Assembly: GCA_963556255.1 (NCBI GenBank)
Contig: OY744615.1
Coordinates: forward strand, 20,860,696-20,924,695
DNA length: 64,000 nucleotides
Source of the DNA: Allolobophora icterica
Taxonomy: Eukaryota > Annelida > Clitellata > Crassiclitellata > Lumbricidae
Direction: 5' to 3'
Shown here: one piece after another, positions 1-12,495 of the stretch
How positions within the stretch are numbered: position 1 is the stretch's first letter
How the letters are laid out: every line of letters begins with the position of its first letter
Notes under the pieces: model-generated
Told to the model about the DNA's origin: nothing
Seen by the model: the letters and a program-made list of their open reading frames with translations, nothing else
Databases searched by the model: none
Made by a program: the position numbers and the translations under genes

Positions 1-354
1 TGATGCGCTCCAGCTGCCTTGCTGTATCTTTCTCTCTATCTCTGTCTTTTTGTCAACAGCTCAACTGACAGTAGTAGGGTAGTGTGCATCATCTGTTCGT
101 GTCATTAAATTCTTATTTCGAGACCACGCTACCAACCGATTTCTACAGCATATATGGATGTACTCTAATCGTCTCTCCCTAAACTCGTGGTTTATGATGC
201 GCTCCACCTGCTTTGCTGTATCTTTCTCTCTATCTCTGTCTTTTTGTCAACAGCTCAACTAACAGTAGTAGTGTAGTGTGCATCATCTGTTCGTGTCGTA
301 AAATTCTTATTTCGAGACCACGCTACCAACCGATTTCTACAGCATATATGGATG

Positions 355-664
355 CATAGGCGTAGCTACATTGAGGCAAGAGGAGGCAGTTGCCTCCTCT
401 TGGTTTGGTAAATTTAAAAATTTTCCTTGGGTTATAGCCGTGGACCTGGATGTTGCCTCTTCTTGAACGGTGAATCCTGGCCCAAGATAAGAAATTATAA
501 TGACAGAAATCTCCCAAAATAAGGTCATAAAATTTCTTGAGAGAGAAATTTCCCAATAAAAGTCATTAAATTTTTTTACAGAGAAATTTCCCAAAAAACG
601 GTCATCAAATTTTTTTTCAAGATTTGTTTTCCTCCTCTTGAAGTTAAGTCTGGCTACGCTCCTG
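355..664. mobile_element. hAT-type MITE, 310 bp
   Basis: The element is flanked by a perfect 8-bp duplication TATGGATG (347-354 and 665-672). Its ends are inverted: CATAGGCGTAGCTA on the left against CAGGAGCGTAGCCA from the right (10 of 14 match). An 8-bp duplication with ends beginning CA..GGCGTAG is typical of non-autonomous hAT elements. Inside are about three imperfect 39-40 bp tandem units (roughly 478-620) containing 'gagaaatttccca'. There is no coding capacity. The sister block has the unoccupied site, a single TATGGATG at 19249-19256, so insertion came after that duplication or the copy was lost cleanly there. Confidence 0.88.
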
Positions 665-669
665 TATGG

Positions 670-1790
670 ATGTACTCTAATCGTCTCTCCCTAAACTCCT
701 CTGAAACCAAATTTATTTGGTTGGTACCCTTCAACAACTCCAGAAGCTTGATTTTGCTCTACTAACTGAAAGGTTTCCGCTTTTCACTTTCTCGTCCAGT
801 GCAGGCTTATGTCCGTAGCCTCCTCCCCTCTGTCAAGACCAGCACCTATTCGCTCCGCCTCCGTCCGCATAACCGTGAGGTCCCCAGGGCTGATTCACTG
901 CCTAGAAAACATTTTATCATTAGAATGCTCTACTTAGGAATTTGAACATTAATTGGATTTAAATAAATTTTGTCTTTTCCTTTTCTTTAGGTTGCTTGTG
1001 CCTGTTCTTGATATGTTCAGTTTCTTGCACTTGTATTAACCCGTTTGTTAGCCGCAGTGCGTTTGCAGGCGGAGCATTAAAGTCCATTCTTACTTACTTA
1101 CTATGTGATCTAAGTGACGCTCTAGATAATTCTCTGGCTTTTACTGAGCATATTTCCAATCTTAGCCGCTCCTCGTACTTCTCAGGGTTACCCGTCGTTC
1201 TGTTTCATCCTTGACCTTCATCTCAATTATTCACCCATTTGTCTGCTCTCGAATTGACTACTGTAATTCTCTCCTTATTGATCTTCCCAAGGTCCGTCTC
1301 TCTCCTCTCCAGTCGGTACTCAATGCTGCTGCTAGAGTGATGGCCCACCTTCCTCGGTTCTCCATATCACCACTTCCATGGTTGAATAGCGTAACTGTTT
1401 CATCTGCCCGAATTCAATTCAAAGTCCTCAACCGGGTTCAGTCCCGACGAATTTTTGTGATTTAATTCTTCGGCCCCATTTTGCTGCTTCGCTACCTCGA
1501 TCCTCTTCGTTCTTCTGACCGCCTTGACTTCCGTCATGGTTCCCCGTGTCAGGACTACAAAATAATGGTTCAATCCAGATCCTTTCTTTCCATTGGTCCT
1601 TCCCTTTGGAATAGACTTTCTCCCTCTGTTCGCTCCTCCATTCTCTCTGGTAGTGTTTCTTCCTCTTTCTTCCATCTTCAAATCTTCTTTTTCTCTCGGG
1701 GTCTCTCGCATCGGAAGTGCTTCTGAATAGTTCATGCCGCCTGAAGCGCCTTAGAAACATTATAATGCAATACAATACAATATATGTAAA
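670..1790 (+). pseudogene. Broken LINE reverse-transcriptase C-terminus
   Basis: Pieces in several frames resemble the better preserved LINE at 5756-7190: an NRLSLNSSETKFIWL-like stretch near 680-720, then SRIDYCNSLLIDLPKVRLSPLQSVLNAAARV near 1245-1340, and the terminal SSILSG..SSSF..FSRGLSH stretch near 1640-1725. It ends with 'gaagcgccttagaaac' followed by an (AATAC)-type tail near 1745-1790, as in the intact relative. Frameshifts, stops and an unrelated insert at about 793-1105 (itself ending in a TTAC-type tail) make it dead. Confidence 0.8.
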
Positions 1791-2118
1791 ATGTTAATGT
1801 AGGCCCTACACGTTTTTATATATAGCGAATGTATGGCCTCGACCATGCTCACGTTTCAATGAATTGATTGGGTGAGATCCTTCATCAGAGTTTAAATTCG
1901 ACGTCACCTTCTGCTACTCACTTATTACATCATAAGTTATCTTCAGTAGTAGTAAGCCTAGTCCCTAAAACTTAAAAGTGATAATTAAATGTCTTACAAT
2001 GAAGCCAATGTAACTCCTTAAATTGACTTAGAATAAAAAGATCGTTGGCGATTTTGTTTCACGGCTTATATTAAAAGAAAAAGAAGCCCCATTAAAATGA
2101 TTGTTTTAAATTGCCAAT

Positions 2119-2403
2119 CGTAGGCGTCCGCAGGAATTTTTGTAAGGGGGCAGAATTTTGTAGGGGGCTAAATTTTGTACGGTGGTAAAATGACGTTTTT
2201 GCAATTTATGATCATAGAACACGTGACAACTTAAAAAAAGTAATGGTCAAGTACTTTACCTAAAGAACTAAGTTTTTCGCATTGAAAATCGCTTCGGGAC
2301 TGTTGTAATAATCATAATAGTCAAAACTCAAAAGATTTTGCTTTTGTAAAATATATGCAAAATCTAGGGGCAAATGACCCCCTTCCCCCTCTGGACACCC
2401 ATG
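2119..2403. mobile_element. hAT-type MITE, aged
   Basis: The left end CGTAGGCGTCCGCAGG and the right end (inverted) CATGGGTGTCCAGAGG pair imperfectly. They flank a G-run/C-run interior with the marker 'aaaatgacg.ttttgca'. The flanks TTGCCAAT (2111-2118) and TCGCGAAT (2404-2411) look like an 8-bp duplication with two changes. A younger relative at 45575-45819 has perfect ends. The other block has the same element with its left end deleted (20672-20933). Confidence 0.72.
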
Positions 2404-2479
2404 TCGCGAATCCATAGTGTCAAGCTATACGGAAAATGGCCATGCTCTCGACCCTCTGGCTTTGCCCGTACTTGGCGAA

Positions 2480-3090
2480 CTTATGGCAACAGCTTTTAAA
2501 AACAGTATCTGCCTTCCGGACAAACAGTTTCAAGGCCGGTGAGCAGCTAATCAATAAAATCTAACGACCTCAGTGCATATGCGAATCGCATTCGTGTCGC
2601 CCGTCACTGTAACTGTCATAACAGCTCGGAGAGATATAAGCAGCTGCGAACGTTAAACTACTAGACACTGCGCAGTAAGCCTTTTCATGTTTCTTGATTA
2701 TCGTGCAAAGTCAACATCGCATTCTATTTTGATTCTAGATTAAGATTATTTAAATTCATGTATTTGTCAGCGAGATAATCATATTGTTATCTTCAATTTT
2801 GTTAAGTAAATGACATTTCTCAGGACATTTCATCTATCAAATTTATTAGAGGCGAGTGCATACTATATGCCCACAGTCCCACACTTAATCAGAAATAACA
2901 GAAGAATAACTGAAAAAATCATAAGAATTAAGTGTATTCAATTTAAGAAGTAACTCATATGCAGTAATGAAATACGCTATAGCCTAGTAGCCTTAGCGTG
3001 ATGGATTGTCAACTCAAAGGTCGGGAGTGCACATTCCCCAGGATAGAGAGGTGCTTGTAAATTTCTGCTCAACGCGCCATAAATATACTT
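2480..3090. repeat. Interspersed repeat with SINE-like head
   Basis: This stretch recurs at about 20990-21600 and, more diverged, at 49320-50430. Near 2985-3050 it has tRNA-like promoter boxes: 'agccttagcgtgatgg' resembling an A box and 'aaggtcgggagtgcac' resembling a B box. A tRNA-derived SINE is the simplest reading, but the 5' end and tail are not sharply defined, so the call is tentative. Confidence 0.5.
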
Positions 3091-3094
3091 GGCC

Positions 3095-3190
3095 AAACAA
3101 TGAGCGCAAATGTGCTGACCATATATTGTCGGTGGAAAGATCACGCGCTGAAGGAGAGGGCGTAGCTCTCATATGCCGAGGTTAAGAAAA
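3095..3190. repeat. Short dispersed repeat (caatgagcgc...tgccgagg)
   Basis: A segment of about 90 bp containing 'atattgtcggtggaaagatc' recurs at 21620-21710, in part at 55153-55215, and in degenerate inverted form at 13870-13950. It is not coding. It may be the 3' part of a SINE or LINE. Confidence 0.55.
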
Positions 3191-3319
3191 ATGAAGTCTC
3201 TAACCCTTTATGCCAATGGCTGCCTCTAGAGATTATCCTATAGGACTGCTCTTTCCTTCTTTCTCGTGGTTTTTGTCTTTTTCCTTTTTCTTCCTCTTAA
3301 GTCTACACGAGGGCATTCA

Positions 3320-3765
3320 ATTTTCTGGACAAGAGGCGTGTGCGAGCCATCTAGCCATCCAACCACACTGCTCTAGTCGAAATTCTTTAAGCGATTCACA
3401 GCAACTCAACTCTGGAACGATCTTTCCTCTGATTTCCACATGTTCTTAGTTCCGCCACCAATGCCGCCACTTCATTTGTCTCAAGCTCCTCTACTGATTA
3501 CCCCCACAGGATTTCCATTCCAATTTGAAGTCTCACCTTTTTAACATTTCCTCTCCTAATCCACTCGATCCTCCGCCTTCCAAGCTTTCTCGTCCTCAAC
3601 GAAAACCCATCTTAGCAGCCGCTCTGCCTCATCTCTCTGACGACTGGACTCCCACCTTCAATGGACATCGATTTCTGGATACCCGTCTGATACGACGCAG
3701 CGCTCGTGAATAAGTTTGTGCCATGCGCTTAGCTTTAGAGTAGCGCTTTAGAAATTTAGAATTAT
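3320..3765 (+). pseudogene. LINE 3' end remnant
   Basis: Degenerate translation shows 'TQLWNDLSSDF' near 3405-3440 and 'LKSHLFN' near 3520-3545, the usual terminal blocks of CR1/L2-like LINE proteins. These are followed by a 3' end near 3728-3765 containing 'gtagcgctttagaaattta'. Stops and frameshifts are present. The same remnant occurs at about 21850-22160. Confidence 0.6.
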
Positions 3766-4619
3766 CGGGCAATAGTTAGCCAAAAGTTGCTTACTTTTAG
3801 TTAAACTTAATTTTTTTAGTTGAGGATGAAGTTTAACTGGAGTAAAATAGTTTTGTTAAACCAAAGTTTAGGCCTAACTAATATTGTATTGTTCCTAACT
3901 GAAATGTTTAACTAACAAAATCAAAAACTACTGGAGACTTTAATGAATACAAGGCTACGTCAGAAAAAATGATTTATTAGTCACTACTTGCTTCGCTAAA
4001 GGTAAAACTGGAAGAAGACAAAAGCAACACTAAGAAAATTAATTAGATGCAAATTCTCGATTTTGTGTGAATAAAACGATCTGTGGAAATATTACGTCTG
4101 TAACCAACTTTCTGAACCACATCAAGGTCTTTCAAAACATTTTATCAAGCTTCTTTTATCACCTTCTATTCTTACGATTCAGATACAAATTTGACAGTGG
4201 TCTTGCTGCTGCTGACCACTATAATTGTCATGAGTAACTGGTTTAATTACTCAAGTCAAGTGAACTGCATAGCATTGCATGATGCATCATCGTTTGCATT
4301 AACAACTGTCGTAATTATTTTGTGGTAGAACTACAGTAGGATATTACATATTACACATTACATAGCTTGAAAGTGAAATTGCCATTAAATTGTGAAATTG
4401 TCATTAAGTTGTTATTAAAGTCCACGTAACCTCTGTTATTGTGAAAATGTTTGTCATAAAAAGTTTGAAAAAGGTTAACTAACTACTTTTAGTTTAGTTA
4501 ACCTATTTCCAAAATCAGTTGCCAACTTTAGTTTGACTGTTTTAGTTTGGTTGAAAAACTGTTTGTTTAACTAAAAAAATTAGTTTAATGCCAATCACTG
4601 AGTTGTGTACATCTATTGT

Positions 4620-4654
<35 letters not shown>

Positions 4655-4830
4655 TTCTAATTCTGTCTCTGCCTCTGTCTCTGTCTGTCTGTCTGTCTCT
4701 CGCTCTCTGTCTATCCCATGTCTCTCTCTCTCTCTCATTCTGTCTCCGCCTCTGTCTCTCTCTGTCTCTGTCTGTCTGCTGCCTGTCTGCCTCTCTCTCT
4801 CGCTCTCTGTCTCTGTCTGTCTGTCTGTCT
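4620..4830. repeat. (TC)n/(TCTG)n microsatellite
   Basis: Mixed TC and TCTG simple repeat. It is the left part of a simple-repeat tract split by the foldback element; the right part resumes at 5544. Long frames through it (Leu/Ser/Cys on one strand, Arg/Glu/Asp on the other) are artefacts of the repeat. Confidence 0.95.
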
Positions 4831-5543
4831 AATACCACGACAGTTAATACCGGTCACATAATACCTATGACACTTGGTCCCTGTGACACTTAGTCCCTAT
4901 GACACTTAGTCCCTATGATAGTTAATCCCTATGACATTTAATCCAGGGTACGAACTCAACTGTATCAGAACTAGATAAGAAACAGCTAAGTAAAAATCAG
5001 TAAAAGCAATAACACAGCAATAGCCTATTCCTGTTCCATATCGAGTTCCTTGTGAACGTCACGAGTGAGAAAGGTTAGACATAGCCCGAAGGTAAACAAG
5101 GATTTTTGTTTTACCGTATGCCGCAACCGCTCCTTCCACTCGCTTTTGCAGCATTGAACACATTGGGGGGGGGGGGAGGATGAACGATACCGGTCACCGG
5201 ACTTCTGCTTGTTCATGTCTTGCTTGAAACCGGTCAGGAAAGTCGCATGTAATATCGTTCGAGCGATACCGTCTATAAATGCGGCGTACTGGGCCATACC
5301 CCCTCTGCGCCCTCGAAGCCGGCGCCCTCTTAGGTACATGTGCTCAAAGACTGCATATCTGTGCATAGGTATTAATTGTCCTGGGGTTAATTGTCTGTGG
5401 GACTAAGTGTCGTCGGTATTAATTGTCTATGGGACTAAGTGTCGTCGGTATTAATTGTCTATGGGACTAAGTGTCGTCGGTACGAATAGTCCGGTATTAA
5501 GTGTCACGGTATTAAGTGTCATGGTATTAAGTGTCGTGCTACC
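4831..5543. mobile_element. Foldback element with tandem-repeat inverted ends (family 1)
   Basis: The left end (4831-4950) and right end (about 5370-5543) are inverted copies made of repeated GACACTTAATACC / GACACTTAGTCCC-type units. The outermost 21 bp match at 17 positions. The element sits inside a TCTG microsatellite, so the flanking CTGTCTGTCT (4821-4830 and 5544-5553) may be a 10-bp target duplication or just the repeat. The homologous tract of block B lacks it. The core is GC-richer and has a 113-codon open frame on the minus strand (5025-5366) that I do not recognise. The end structure is like foldback or MULE elements; superfamily is inferred. Confidence 0.75.
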
Positions 5544-7229
<1,686 letters not shown>

Positions 7230-7520
7230 AGAGAAACAGACTGTTGCAACATTTTCTTTATAATTGCAAGAATCATTCGACTATAAAGGACATGTTAGCC
7301 GTAGCATGAAAAAAACAGCATTGGGAGTAAAACATCTGACACACCCACACGGGACTCGGCACTAGGCCAATATCCCACCACAATTCCACTATTTAGTAGG
7401 GCTGTAGGAAATCAAAATAATAGAGATGAAATATAGCGGGTTACTCTCACTGCCTCTATGAGGAAGATGCTGTTTATGTTTTTTAGTTTACTGTAAACTT
7501 AATTTAAAGACTAAAGGACT

Positions 7521-10500
7521 ATGGCAAAGGATTCCTGTGGGTATGATATAGAGGTCGTATCTCAACACTACGCCAAATATCGTCCAACTTATCCACCAGA
7601 ACTTTTTGAAAAGATCCTTCGATACCTCGACGAAGGATCGGAGGGAAACGGAAGAAGAGGTCTGGCTGTGGACATCGGTTGCGGTTGTGGTCAGAGCACA
7701 TTGATGTTGGCAAAACACTTTGAGACCGTGATTGGGATCGACAACAGCGAAACCCAACTGACGGAGGCGCTGAAGGCCAGTGCAGAGTTCGGTAACATCT
7801 CATATAAGTTGGGATCTGCGGAAAGTGTAAGTTCACTTGTGACCATGGGGAGCGTTGACCTAGTTACAGTGGGCATGGCATTACATTGGTTCGAAATTGC
7901 GAGCTTCTACAAGGAATGTCTCAAGATTTTGAAACCGGAGGGTACATTGGCTGTCTACACTTACAATATCCCCGTCTACGAGAACCCAGAAGCTAAAAGA
8001 CTTATACACGTGGTGAGATCAGTTTCTTCTCTTGCAGAACATTGGCTATAATTTTGTGATTGGGCATTTCCAAAATAACCCTAAGAATAATCACGAAAAA
8101 CAACAAAACACTATTAACAACAATTATATGAATAAATAGAGCTTTAAATAACTGATCATTTATGGCAATTTCTTAGCTGGCATTGACGAACTTTTGCCTC
8201 TGCTCCACCCCGCAGTCTGATATCCGACTGAGTTCTAAATCTTTACTGAATGTCCAGACTGCCAACTGCCAACTAACTTTCTACAGAATTTCCAATGAAG
8301 TGAATCTTCGTAGGTGCAGTTGTGTCTTAAAGTTTACTCTTAGAAACTGGTCTGTCGACTTGCGTAAATGCTCGGATTTGGAAATCCTATTGCTCGGTCA
8401 TCCATTAGGCAATATACAGTGTGTCCCGATGAAAAGTAGACCCCAAGAAAAAGTGTCATACCTCGGTCAAAACTTTTAGCATTTACCTGAAATTTTAAAA
8501 ACAACAACAGTATCCATAATACCACCAAATCGTAACGCCGTTTTCAAATGTTAGTGAGTCTGTCAAATTTATGAACGTTTGAGATGCAGTGCTGAAAAGG
8601 GGAAATTTCCAACATACAAGAGCCATAAGGAAGTGAAGTTCAGCTAGAGCTGGTGTTCAAAATGTGCTCCTTGTTCAAGGACACACGACAGTAGACGTGG
8701 ACGCCACTGTTTTATGGCCCGGTCGATGATCACGTGATCAAACAGCTGCCACGCTTCAATCAGACGTGATCAACGTCACGAATGCGGGAACGATAAACGC
8801 GCTCTTCAAGGACACTCCAGATTTGAAAGTCAACTGGATTGAGGTCTGGACTGTTGGGCGGCCACAGCTGCGGGGATATGAAGTCGGGTGTCTCCCGGGA
8901 CAGCAGAGCAATGGTCTCACGTGCTCGGTGCGCAGGGGCATTGTTTCGTTGAATGGGAAATAGCAGCCCGATGAAAAGTAAACCCCTAAACATTTGTCAA
9001 AAATTTGTATGTTGGAAATGTCCCCTTTTCAGTACTGCATCTCAAACGTTGATAAACTTGACAAACTCACCAACATTTCCAAACGGCGTTACGATTTGCT
9101 GGTAATATGGCTAGTTTTTTGTTTGTTTGTAGGCAAATGCTAAACGTTTTGACCGAGTTATGACACTTTTTCTAGGGGTCTACTTTTCATCGGAACACGG
9201 TGTAGATATACACCTTGGATGCTTCAATACATGTTCACTATTCGTTTATTACAAATCCAAGTTGACATAGACGCAGCTTGTTACAATATCTATACATATA
9301 ATATCGATAGAGCGTGTGCCTGTCGATAAACGCTACGTCACAAACGGTTTCTGTTCTATTGTGAAACAGAAACCGTTTGTGACGTCAGTACTGCGGTCTT
9401 GACGACGGCGATCAGAGCATTTTAACCAACGATAAATACATAGGCGTAATTTGTGGGGGTTACGAGGGGTACCCGATCCCCCACTTTTTGGACTGAGGGT
9501 ACCGTACCCCCACTTTTTGAACGATACCAATCAATATCTTATTATTGTGCCTGCCCAGAGATCGCGGTTTCCGCCTTGCTTCATGCATGTAAGAAATTGG
9601 TACCCCTCACTTTTTAGACGGAAGTTACGTCCCTGGATACATATAGGCCTATATACACTGCCGTCATAATATGACGGGTAAATACTCTGGTTATTAGATA
9701 CTGTAGGTGCCAGCCTTTCATTAGACAGCTTACCCTTAGCAGTCTGGGGGATTATATGCCTTAGTATGTGTTCCTACGTATGAGCCGTTTGAGAAAATTT
9801 CGATCATCTTTATCAGGAAAAACAAACCAGTGGGATCGGGTATTTCTGCAGGAGGTTGTAGGATATTGCTGCATGCTATAGTTCATTCAGCATGCATTTT
9901 CAGATTCAAATCAAAATGCCTCATAAATTTTGCAGATAACAGCTTCAAATATAAACATAAATTTACCAACCTGCAGTTTATCAATCATATCAAATGGTAG
10001 TGCTATTATAGCCTACTCCTGATTATCTGATTGGTTATGGCGCTTGGCCCGTACCACAGAGAGTATAGGCCTATAGTTCGATCCTTCCCGAGGAGATTAC
10101 TGTGTGGACCTAGAGCAAAACTTTAATCCAAAATTGCTCATCCCAGTCGATGCTCAACCTGTCCCTGGTCGCTGCACTCAAACACAAGTAGGGGCCTACA
10201 ACAGAGTTTCCAGACTGCATCATTTGCGCAATCCCAACAACACTTGAACAAACTTGATGCCAAGAGTACATCAAAACTCATACTAACATATAGACCTTTT
10301 ACAGTTTCTGTGGTCTTTGTATGAAACGCTTAACCAAAATTGTGTGAACAAAGTTTTGTAGAGAAACCCTTAAGGACTACTGGCAACCAGGAATGAACCA
10401 CTTCTTCAACGGCTACATGGAACCGTGGGCTCTTCTACCACAGTTCTTCGACCAGTGTATAAGGTACATGTAGCTTGCAATTGCTTAGCATCCGATCTCT

Positions 10501-12495
10501 CTCGGAAGACAATCGAGAAACACTCAGACTAAAATATTTCGCAGCCTTTATTAAAAAAATTTGGTTTCCAAGGATCTTGTGCTATGACGTCAAAACTTTG
10601 TCAGGCATGTTTTATAATGCGGTATTTTATAGGCTAAACGCTTCAGTCCTTCTTTCTTCAAATCCAAGACCTCGTTGGTGTCGATTGCATACTGCACTAT
10701 ATTTATATGTCTTAGTGAGCACAAAATAATATGATAGACCTAATGCCAATGTTGTCAGAGTTTGGCAAAATCTGTTCATTTTTCTCATGAACGTAATAAA
10801 CGTTCAGAATAATGTTGTTCTAAAATCAGGGATGACTCCATATCTTTGAAAACTATCAGCAACCTCAGAGAAGTGATAGGGCTCATCAAGTCCGTTCCGG
10901 AGTATGTCTACTACAAACGTGATCACCCGGAACACCCCGACGATGTGGACTTACTTCTTGAAAGGTAAAACTACGAATTTTCATTATCTCCGGGAAAAAA
11001 AGAAACGAGGTACTGAATAAATAAACAAGCAAATTGGTCCAAATTTGTAATATCCAAATAAATTACGAACTAGGCCTAATTTCTGCATGCACTGATGTTT
11101 GCGTAAAATTAATTTAATACTGCATGACTTTGTGAAATGGTCAAGAATTAATTAATTAATATCGCTGAGGGTGGATTGGTGTCAACTTTGATGTCAATGT
11201 GCACTCATTTGAGAATTTATGCTATCTTAAGGGGCGAATGGCAAAAAGTAGTACGAAGGCTAAGGGAGAGGGGATTGTGACGTCTCCCGATCAAGGGAGT
11301 TTAATGTTGGTTCTTATACCGCGATCCACTTGCAAATCAGTCCTAAGTCCCCAAGGTCAGTTTGTTGTAGGCGATCATCATTAAACACGACAGAGCTATA
11401 AGAATGTTTCTCTAGATATAGGTATATATTTATTTTAATAATTTCAATAGTTCAGCCAGTAAAACGCATGCAAGCAACAGGTGTCATATCATCTCGCTAG
11501 CAATTCTTTTATGTACATGTCTATTTAAACCTGATGTAGAGACATTTGTTCTCCGACGGGGAACAATAGGTTGGCATGACGACCGGTCTAGTCGCCTTCG
11601 TGTGCTTTGATGCACGCCGGCCAATCGCTCTGCGCTGACTGAATCCCCACCCCTCACCCTCCTCTTTTGGTATGCACAGGCGGTCCAGCTCTTTGAAGAT
11701 ATCTACGCCTTCTTTGCCCAGTCATGTCCTCCTTCCCTCCGCAGCCTTCTTTCGTCAGTCATACCCTCCTTCCCAGATGCTCGCTCTCTCCTGCGTTAAG
11801 CGGCGATATCTTTTGAACTATCTTTGGCTAGTCATGCCCTCCTTCCCTCCTCAGCGCTCTTTCGCCAGTCATGTCCTCCCTCCCTTCCTCGTGTCTCTCT
11901 CTTCTGCACTTACGGCGGTATCTTTTGAACTTGTCAATAAAGCCAATAGGTCTATTTGGCGCCGAATCGAATCAGGGTCTGCTATCTACCAATCGACCGA
12001 TCAACCAACGTAATGAGCCATTCATGACTCTAGCGATTATGAATCGAGAACTTCCAACATTTGTATAGAGCCAAATCTGAAAGACCAACGTATTCTTGTC
12101 GGCGCTACATAAAATTCAGTGCCCTAAGGCAAGATTGACAAATTAACCTTGCCAAAATGCCCACACAGAGCACATAGGCCTATATAGGACCTATATTCCT
12201 ATATGGGACCCGCAGGGAGCCCACAGAGATCCAATTTGATGCCCATTAAAATGCTGGCAGGGAAAGTAGATTAAACGAAAACATATGAAGACGGAAACGA
12301 AACGAATTTTTTTTTACTAATTAATGTGAACTAGTAATATGGCGAAAACCCATTTTAACGTAGAAGATGCTATGTGTGTTTAGACTCAAGAAAGCCTTCG
12401 ATACGAATTCCACTGAAGAAAGAATCGTCAAATCCACAAATGCAGTTGTTCTTCTGCTTGGCAGAAAGCGTGTGACTGCTCGAGCCGTTTATTGA
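7521..12495 (+). CDS. Class I SAM-dependent methyltransferase, copy A (4 exons)
   Basis: Inferred exons are 7521-8012, 10354-10463, 10830-10964 and 12384-12495, giving 282 residues plus TGA. Exon 1 holds the Rossmann-type methyltransferase fold: motif I VDIGCGCG (50-57), the acidic GID after strand 2 (D74), ALHWFE (120-125) and the LKPEGTLAVY strand (137-146). Later exons give the helical C-terminal part (DYWQPG, EPWALLPQFFDQC, EYVYYKRDHPEHPD, LLLGRKR). The fold and length fit the family of small cytosolic methyltransferases that includes yeast trans-aconitate methyltransferase and DDB_G0268948-like proteins; the substrate cannot be read from sequence. Donors are GTGAGA, GTACAT and GTAAAA. 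The exon 2 acceptor (AAAG before 10354) is the one that keeps frame; a stronger-looking acceptor 8 nt downstream would break it. The start ATG opens the conserved MA.DSCGYDIE stretch shared with copy B. Confidence 0.85.
8417..9202. mobile_element. Mariner-type element with about 200-bp inverted ends
   Basis: TA dinucleotides flank it (8415-8416, 9203-9204). The ends CAGTGTGTCCCGATGAAAAG and, inverted, CACCGTGTTCCGATGAAAAG pair and stay complementary for roughly 200 bp on each side. It lies in intron 1 of methyltransferase A. Block B has the clean empty site: 'ggcaatatagatatacacc' near 38711-38729. The interior holds only a piece of transposase, so the copy is non-autonomous. Confidence 0.9.
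8640..8993 (-). pseudogene. Mariner/Tc1 transposase C-terminal fragment
   Basis: The minus strand reads NNAPAHRARETI, WPPNSPDLNPVDFQIW and RVYRSRIRDVDH. NAPAH around the second catalytic Asp region and SPDLNP(V)D before the third catalytic Asp are hallmark blocks of Tc1/mariner transposases. Only the C-terminal third or so remains; the N-terminal DNA-binding and first-Asp parts are missing. It is inactive. Confidence 0.85.
9335..9385. other. Perfect 21-bp hairpin
   Basis: Positions 9335-9355 are exactly complementary to 9365-9385 with a 9-base loop (9356-9364). The right arm runs into TGACGTCA, a CRE-like palindrome (9380-9387). It lies in a stretch of roughly 400 bp (about 9270-9700) that block B lacks, so it belongs to inserted DNA, possibly an unrecognised small element. 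Confidence 0.8.
9439..9635. mobile_element. hAT-type MITE, 197 bp
   Basis: Flanks GATAAATA (9431-9438) and GATACATA (9636-9643) are an 8-bp duplication with one change. The ends are CATAGGCGTAATTT and, inverted, CAGGGACGTAACTTC. The interior repeats 'taccc.cactttttgga/gaacg'. No coding capacity. It lies within intron 1 of methyltransferase A and is absent from block B. Confidence 0.8.
10017..10100 (+). repeat. tRNA-derived SINE-like segment in intron 1 (A)
   Basis: 'tatctgattggttatggcgc' resembles an A box and 'agttcgatccttcc' a B box, spaced about as in a tRNA. The allied copy in gene B (39237-39320) matches it better. The fold of a functional tRNA is not evident. Confidence 0.5.
11640..11940. 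repeat. Imperfect tandem repeats in intron 3 of gene A
   Basis: Units containing 'agtcatgtcctcc' and 'cggcg(g/a)tatcttttgaac' are repeated about twice (starting near 11717, 11827 and 11868). Gene B has a shorter array at 40920-41035. Minus-strand reading gives a charged low-complexity frame with no recognisable domain. Confidence 0.65.

Larger units (their letters stand above)
1..3766. repeat. Duplicated block 1, copy 1 (continues left of the window)
   Basis: This block matches 18908-22165 almost base for base, apart from small indels and insertions. It opens with a tandem unit of about 194 bp (starts at 1 and 195; in the other copy at about 18910 and 19104). It then carries a broken LINE reverse transcriptase, a hAT-like MITE, a SINE-like stretch and a second LINE 3' end. 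No host gene is visible. The left end lies outside the window. At the right it runs into the methyltransferase A block at about 3768. Confidence 0.85.

Noticed and set aside
3768..4600. Left flank of blocks A and B as a hAT element with AGTTAAAC-rich ends
   Set aside because: Ends pair only loosely and no 8-bp duplication was found in either block.
4542..4893. Leu/Ser/Cys-rich and Arg/Glu/Asp-rich open frames
   Set aside because: They are translations of a TC/TCTG microsatellite on both strands.
5025..5366. Foldback-borne gene of 113 codons
   Set aside because: No recognisable domain, GC-rich low-complexity start, and no second copy to show conservation; kept only as a note in the element entry.
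8183..8479. 98-codon frame after exon 1 of gene A as an extra exon
   Set aside because: No counterpart frame is kept in gene B or C and it includes the end of the mariner element.
11950..11975. Retroviral-type primer-binding site (TGGCGCCGAATCG)
   Set aside because: The same place in genes B and C lies mid-intron with no LTR-like flanks; probably chance.
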